From assembly GCA_963682025.1 (NCBI GenBank), contig OY821518.1, positions 18,078,422 to 18,142,421 on the forward strand: DNA of 64,000 nt, given 5' to 3'. This stretch comes from Cordilura impudica (lineage: Eukaryota > Arthropoda > Insecta > Diptera > Scathophagidae). The notes below the pieces were generated by a model. That model did no database searches. It was not told where the DNA came from and saw only the letters and a list, made by a program, of their open reading frames with translations. Positions 58,428 through 64,000 of this stretch are shown piece after piece; position 1 is the first letter of the stretch; each line of letters begins with the position of its first letter. The translations under genes and the position numbers were made by a program.

Positions 58428-59226
58428 TTCAATACTCTAAATGTGGTCAGGCTATAATGACTTTGTGCTGATGTTTGGAACTATCAAAAATATTTGAAGT
58501 AGATTTATCTTTTTTATACCGATCGACTCAGAATCACTTTCTGAATCACTTTCTGAGTCGATTTAGCGATTTAGGATGTCCGTCCGTCCATCCGTATGTC
58601 TGTGTAAAATTTGTTATCAAACTATAGGTCGCAAATATGAATATATTTTGATGAAATTTGGTGTCTAAGCTTCTGTGGGCCATAGCATGAAAGCTCTTGA
58701 AATTTGTGAAAATCGGTGCATTTTCAGACCTAGTCCCCATACAAATGAAATCGAGATAAATTGTCATAAGTCCATATTATCACATAGATCTCGCTCAAAT
58801 TGAGTTTGTGTATGTTTATTAGTCCCACTAATCAAAAGTACAGAAATAAATCCTATAGGACAGTTCTTAGTCATAGCCCCATACACAGTTGCTTCCTGAT
58901 CTTCACTTAAATCTATGAAAAAACAAAAAATATTGCACAAATTTTTCTCTAATTTATTATTAATATTTTCTTCAATAAATAAGTGACCTTACTAAAAATG
59001 GTCAAGATCGGTCCATTTTTCGACCTAGTCCCCATATAAAAATAGCATCCGATATGAACTTTTTCATATTCAAAGGTAACAAAATTAATAACAATTCCAC
59101 TCAAATTTGGTTTATGCCTATTTTCTATACCCAATTAGTTGGGCCTAAGGGATAGGGTCTCTAAGCGCATGGTATATGGTATCGTATAGTTGGTGTAGAT
59201 TCTCTATAATTTCTTATTTATATTAA
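58428..59226 (-). mobile_element. GTCY element, family A subtype, duplicated copy of A6
   Basis: Same sequence as 57072-57870, produced by the 1356-bp tandem duplication and not by transposition. Confidence 0.85.
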
Positions 59227-59862
59227 TATTATAAAAAAAAATTTGTTTAATTCGACTAGGAATTATAAGATGATCTCTTAAAAAGTCGGAGCACCGTCAA
59301 GCACGCTTTAAGCATCACCACTTGAAACTGTGGACACATGCAGTGTAGTCATACATGTATACTCATGAAGAAAATGCTAAAAACACAACGAACCTAACAA
59401 CAATAACAAGCCCAGCTATCAGATACAGAGGTATAAGAGATTTTTTACATATTGGTTGAAACTGCGAAACCTACTGAACCGATTTTTATGCATGTGAAAA
59501 CAAAGGTGCTCAGGCTGTTGGTTAACGCTTTCATAAAACATGAGCAACCAGCTGTGGTATTAAAACAGTGATAATGATTTTAACAGACGAAGAGACGGAC
59601 ATCACTATAAAAACTCCGCTTGTTATAATTATCAAGAATGTATATATCTAATTATTATAACCGAAACTCAAAACCCCCTTCATACTGCAGTACAAACTTT
59701 CAAAGCCTACGTTTAGGCAAAAAAATAAAAATAAACTGGGCCCTATAGAGAACTCTGAACTTTTTAAAACTGTGTATTAGCCAAAACAAAAACTATATTC
59801 GCTAACTTTTGATATTTTAACCCTAATTCTAAGTTCCATAAAGAACCGAAAATAAAAAAAAA

Positions 59863-61742
59863 CATGTGAGCCCGATCACAAGGGAGATGTGTAAACATCT
59901 AATAATTAAAGAAAATATCAACATCATATTTTCCAGTGCATAAAAAATAAGTTGATTATGCTGTTTTCTGAAATTCAATTGATGTTTTCTGAAATGCAAT
60001 TAATGTTTTCTGAAATTCTATTGATGCTTTCTGAAATTCAATTGATGTTTTCTGAAACTCGAATGATGTTTTCTGAAATTATATTGATGTTTTCTGAAAT
60101 TCAAATGATATTTTGTGAAATTCTATTGATGCTTTCTGAAATTCAATTGATGTTTTCTGAAACTCGAATGATGTTTTCTGAAATTATATTGACGTTTTCT
60201 GAAATTCTATTTATGTTTTCTGAAATTCAAATATGTTTTCTGAAATTATATTGATGGTTTCTGAAATACAATTGATGATTTCTGAAATTATATTGATGTT
60301 TTCTGAAATTCTATTTATGTTTTCTGAAAGTCAAATGATGTTTTCTGAAATCATATTGATGGTTTCTGAAATACAATTGATGTTTTCTGAAACTCGAATG
60401 ATGTTTTCTGAAATTATATTGACGTTTTCTGAAATTCTATTTATGTTTTCTGAAATTCAAATATGTTTTCTGAAATTATATTGATGGTTTCTGAAATACA
60501 ATTGATGATTTCTGAAATTATATTGATGTTTTCTGAAATTCTATTTATGTTTTCTGAAAGTCAAATGATGTTTTCTGAAATCATATTGATGGTTTCTGAA
60601 ATACAGTTGATGTTTTCTGAAACTCGAATGATGTTTTCTGAAATTCTATTTATGTTTTCTGAAATTATATTGACGTTTTCTGAAATTCTATTTATGTTTT
60701 CTGATATGCAAATGATGTTTTCTGAAACTCGAATGATGTTTTCTGAAATTCTATTTATGTTTTCTGAAATTCAAATGATGTTTTCTGAAATTGTATTGAT
60801 GATTTCTGAAATACAATTGATGTTTTCTGAAATTCTATTGATGATTTCTGAAATTCAATTGATGTTTTCTGAAACTCGAATGATGTGTTCTGAAATTATA
60901 TTGATGTTTTCTGAAATTCAAATGATGTTTTCTGAAATTATATTGATGGTTTCTGAAATACAATTGCTGTCTTCTAAAATTATATTGATGTTTTCTGAAA
61001 TTCTATTTATGTTTTCTGAAATTCAAATGATGTTTTCTGAAATTGTATTGATGGTTTCTGAAATACAATTGATGTTTTCTGAAATTCTATTGATGCTTTC
61101 TGAAATTCAATTGATGTTTTCTGAAACTCGAATGATATTTTCTGAAATTATATTGATGTTTTCTGAAATTCTATTTATGTTTTCTGAAATTCAAATGATG
61201 TTTTCTGAAATTGTATTGATGGTTTCTGAAATACAATTGATGTTTTCTGAAATTCTATTGATGATTTCTGAAATCCAATTGATGTTTTCTGAAACTCGAA
61301 TGATGTGTTCTGAAATTATATTGATGTTTTCTGAAATTCAAATCATGTTTTCTGAAATTATATTGATGGTTTCTGAAATACAATTGATGTCTTCTGAAAT
61401 TATATTGATGTTTTCTGAAATTCTATTTATGTTTTCTGAAATTCAAATGATGTTTTCTGAAACTCGAATGATATTTTCTGAAATTATATTGATGTTTTCT
61501 GAAATTCTATTTATGTTTTCTGAAATTCAAATGATGTTTTCTGAAATACAATTGATGTTCTTTGAAAGGCAATTGGAAAATGTTTATAAAAGAACATATC
61601 ATAATTTTTTCACAAATACAATCAGATAAAGTCACACAGATTTACACTTCAGCTCACACCGATGTGTTACGCTGTTTTTGCGATTGTATTGTGAAATAGA
61701 AATTTACCGCCCTGCGCGTATAGATGTTTACACATCAAAAAT
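59863..61742. mobile_element. Hairpin-ended unit, copy 1, carrying an expanded minisatellite
   Basis: Starts CATGTGAGCCCGATCACAAGGG then AGATGTGTAAACATCT (59885-59900). It ends CCCTGCGCGTATAGATGTTTACACATC (to 61736). The start and end contain the same motif in inverse, and AGATGT-GTAA-ACATCT is itself a hairpin. A second unit follows head-to-tail at 61743. Between the ends lies the 21-bp array. Element type unknown. Confidence 0.7.
59955..61572 (+). repeat. 21-bp minisatellite (about 77 units)
   Basis: Unit TTTTCTGAAATTCAATTGATG with few variants at the variable AATTCAATT part. A 230-bp higher-order block (ten 21-bp units plus one 20-bp unit) is repeated at about 60003-60232, 60233-60462 and partly from 60463. 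The 1-bp-short unit (TTCAAATATGTTTTC) causes the two frame breaks. The last frame, 60463-61629, is open for 388 codons of heptads like MFSEIQL. A stop-free 21-bp unit explains this; a real protein is unlikely. Confidence 0.95.
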
Positions 61743-61985
61743 CATGTGAGTACGATCAAGGGGAGATGTGTAAACATCTGGTAATAAATAAAATGCAGAA
61801 AACAGCGACAAAAACGTTATTTCATATAATAATTTTTTCATCAAACAATCATAAGTCATACCTATTTGTCTTAATGATCGCATCTTACGCGTAAGATGTG
61901 ACTCTCACATGTATGCTATTTTTGTGATTATATTGTGAAATATAAATTTACCCCCTGCGCGTATAGATGTTTAGACATAAAAAAA
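61743..61985. mobile_element. Hairpin-ended unit, copy 2, without minisatellite
   Basis: CATGTGAGTACGATCAAGGGG, AGATGTGTAAACATCT (61764-61779), then ATTATATTGTGAAATATAAATTTACC and TGCGCGTATAGATGTTTAGACAT (to 61978). It matches the two flanks of copy 1, showing what the unit looks like without the array. A perfect 18-bp palindrome, CATCTTACGCGTAAGATG, is at 61881-61898. Confidence 0.72.
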
Positions 61986-62960
61986 AAAAAATTAAGGCTT
62001 CGATATAAGGTAACGATTTTAAAAATCCCTGCGGCTATTAATAAACATACTCATAAGAGCATAACTAAGCTCTAAACAAAACCATGAACTGAAAGGTATT
62101 TTGAATACTTATCTAATGCACTTATGGCCTTTTCCTCGAGCTATTGATGTTTTAACTTGGGATATACTGCATTTGTACATTTCAGTTATGCAAAGTGCTC
62201 CTTATATTAAAAATATTTATGGTCGGTTAGCCAGTGGAGCAGGATGGCAGGATGAAAGTGCTGGGTCAACATAGTAAATCCTCCGAAGAATATTTCGTTC
62301 TCAGACCTTTATATATTTTTCATATTTTTTTCTTATATTGATAATTGTTTGCTTAGTTTTTCATCTATAATTCAAGTATGATTGATGACTTCTCATTTCA
62401 TTCTTCAGCAAAAGTATGGATAAGGCTTATATTTATTAATATATCTATTCAAAAAATAAAATAAAACATGCTGATTTATGTAAGCTTAAATAATAAAAAT
62501 ATCACTCATACGTTTACATATTTAATGTTGGGCTAATAAGTAATAATCATATGTCGTCAATATGTTATGTAAGACAAAAAATTGATTTAAAGTAGAAGAA
62601 ATATGACAATTTTTGAAGATTTCATTCGACAAAACAGTTCAACTTGTTTTGCTGAAGCTATTTGCTGAGAATGAAATGAGAAATCATCAACGGATCAGTT
62701 AAGTATATAAAAGGTCATACAAAAAGTAAGACTGGAGAATGGCAAACCCTTTACTATATAAGCCTAGTACTTTCACCCAGATGTGGAATTTTTTTACCCA
62801 TCAGAATGGCTGTTTTACAGTGTAATAACTTTTTTAGGCTGATGTTCTTTAGCTTTGTGAAAAAACACAGCAGAGCAAAGATATACAAAAAAATTAGTGT
62901 TTCATAACCAAATTTTTTTAAAAACTCCGTATCTGCCTTCAAAAAAATCTGGAAAAATTC
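61986..62960. other. Spacer with a short coding-like patch
   Basis: The frame 62061-62277 (about 72 codons, plus strand) contains LWPFPRAIDVLTWDILHLYI and GRLASGAGWQDES, a composition unlike random AT-rich DNA, followed by a stop. I do not recognise the family; it may be a gene or element fragment. Confidence 0.35.
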
Positions 62961-64000
62961 TCAAAAATTTTGAGGTGATAAAAGTGTTCGAATGTAAAGT
63001 TCCACCCCCTAGAAATATGCGAATAGCAAAAAACTAAGAAACTCAAACCCTTACTATGTGTTGGGAAATAAACTTGTCCTATATTTTACGAAAACTTACC
63101 CTTATGTGCTCATAGGGTTAAAATGATCTAGAATGCAGCAGTATTTGCAAAATATTTGTATCTTTTTACTTAATCGTCCTATACTAGCTTTGGATCATTT
63201 GTGACGTCAGTCCAAATGGGTTAATGACTTCAAGTTATAAAATCATCATAATCATCAAATCATAAAAATCGGTAAAGTATAGCACAATTTTATTTCCCAG
63301 CCCACAGTAAGGGGATTATCTAGTCTACTAGAACAATTATATTTCAAAGTTTGGCCTCGGCCAGGAATGGGTTAACGTTGTCCAATTTATTCGCATCTAG
63401 TTATTATATTTTAAGCGTCACATCTAGAAACTGAACAGCGCTTACGAAATATTGGATTTTTTTTGAATAAATTATCTTTTATTAGCTTGGGGTCAGATAT
63501 GACCCCAGGTCAAAAAGGGATAATGGGGTCATATGATATTTTTCCGAAACCCTAGGCTATTTACATAAAATATAACATTTAAAAGTAGAAAACTAATAAA
63601 TTTTTGATACAAGGTATTACGAAAGAGTACATTTACTGAATATTTCACAAAAAATCCATTTTTCTCGAAATGCGTAAAAAAAATTCTTTGTAAAACAAAT
63701 TCTGGTAGAAGAATTTACTTAAAAATTCTCACAGTTAATCTCTAACATGTATTTAACTAACCTTAGAGTGTCAAACCTTTTTTTTGAAATTTTGTTTAAG
63801 AACATTTTTTTTAAAATTTTTAAAAATTTTATCAAAAAAGTTTCGCATTTTTGGTCTCATTCTGCAATAGATTAAAAATGTAATAATAAAATAGTACTTC
63901 ATGTCTGAATGCTTCTAGGTATAGTGACAAAAAAAATTATGGCTTTTAAGGTTTTTTAGTGAACTTTTTTCGACCTTCGAACAGTGTATTTTTATTTAAA
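62961..64000. mobile_element. FB1-type fold-back, internally deleted, cut by the window edge
   Basis: A short left-arm piece (AAAGTGTTCGAATG, CCCCCTAGAAATATGCGAATAGC at about 62980-63035) is followed by right-arm sequence from about 63340: GGCCAGGAATGGGTTAACG, TATTATATTTTAAGCGTCACATC, GGGGTCAGATATGACCCC, CCGAAACCCTAGGCTA, CATTTTTCTCGAAATGCG, running to the window end. It corresponds to about 8160-8830 of FB1. Confidence 0.82.

Larger units (their letters stand above)
56967..59678. repeat. Near-identical 1356-bp tandem duplication
   Basis: Unit 1 is 56967-58322 and unit 2 is 58323-59678. Each holds the last 105 bp of A5, the whole A6 and a decayed family B-like piece (GACGGACATCACTATAAAAAC). 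The junction is ACCCCC|TTATTTTC. The only difference I noticed is a C/T in AACGCTTTCACAAAA (unit 1) versus AACGCTTTCATAAAA (unit 2). Confidence 0.95.

Noticed and set aside
60463..61629. 388-codon frame of MFSEI-type heptads as a repeat or coiled-coil protein
   Set aside because: Explained by a 21-bp stop-free repeat; the upstream frames break wherever a unit is 20 bp; no promoter or conserved domain seen.

Overview
The window looks like heterochromatin-like intergenic DNA from a higher fly (Diptera, probably a calyptrate or muscoid such as a blow fly or house fly; this is an inference). The evidence is the very high A+T content, several families carrying GTCY tetranucleotide runs like the dipteran mini-me elements, Helitron-like elements with A|TC...CTAG|T ends, Tc1, mariner and hAT elements, a jockey-like LINE and Penelope-like elements. 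I found no credible host protein-coding gene, tRNA or rRNA. Every protein signal I could recognise belongs to a mobile element, and all of them are broken.

Layout, left to right. 1-1.7 kb: a 9-bp minisatellite (ATTATAAGT) running off the left edge. 3.1-6.1 kb: three copies of a short non-autonomous Helitron-like family (HN). 6.13-13.1 kb: a larger Helitron-like element holding two long fold-back elements (FB1 6313-9184, FB2 9191-11534) and a 16-bp tandem array with a 535-bp higher-order duplication. 14-24 kb: GTCY elements (families A and B), more HN copies, a repeat with three GTGACAGACATGACA motifs, a small fold-back and a MITE with TAA target duplications. 24.2-28.8 kb: a three-level nest, HN containing a family A element containing a hAT-like element, the last with 8-bp target duplications, long inverted arms and a 75-bp tandem repeat in each arm. 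30.3-35 kb: HN copies, two opposed Penelope remnants and a BEL/Pao Gag scrap. 35.4-40.9 kb: a decayed IS630/Tc3-like transposase, the second copy of the triple-motif repeat, then a Tc1-like element (36804-40929) with a spliceable intron that is itself interrupted by a 2.54-kb DNA transposon (38236-40774) whose transposase is nearly intact and contains a 43-bp intron.

42.8-48.3 kb: family B repeats, a Tc1 fragment interrupted by a 1.28-kb hAT element with 8-bp target duplications, an intron-bearing repetitive gene remnant, a half copy of FB1 and a decayed mariner. 48.3-52.9 kb: mostly unrecognised DNA with one HN, one A and one B copy. 53.0-55.3 kb: a 5'-truncated jockey-like LINE whose reverse transcriptase is split at YADD by a 400-bp MITE. 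56.3-59.7 kb: family A elements caught in a near-identical 1356-bp tandem duplication. 59.9-62 kb: two tandem copies of a hairpin-ended unit, one of which has expanded a 21-bp minisatellite to about 1.6 kb. The last kilobase is another FB1-type copy cut by the window edge.

The genes do not form a pathway. The organising feature is repeated nested insertion with precise target duplications, which allows relative dating of the families. The most interesting items are the nearly intact 38.2-40.8 kb transposon, the long inverted-repeat elements (possible hairpin-RNA sources) and the hAT insertion at the exact centre of a palindrome.
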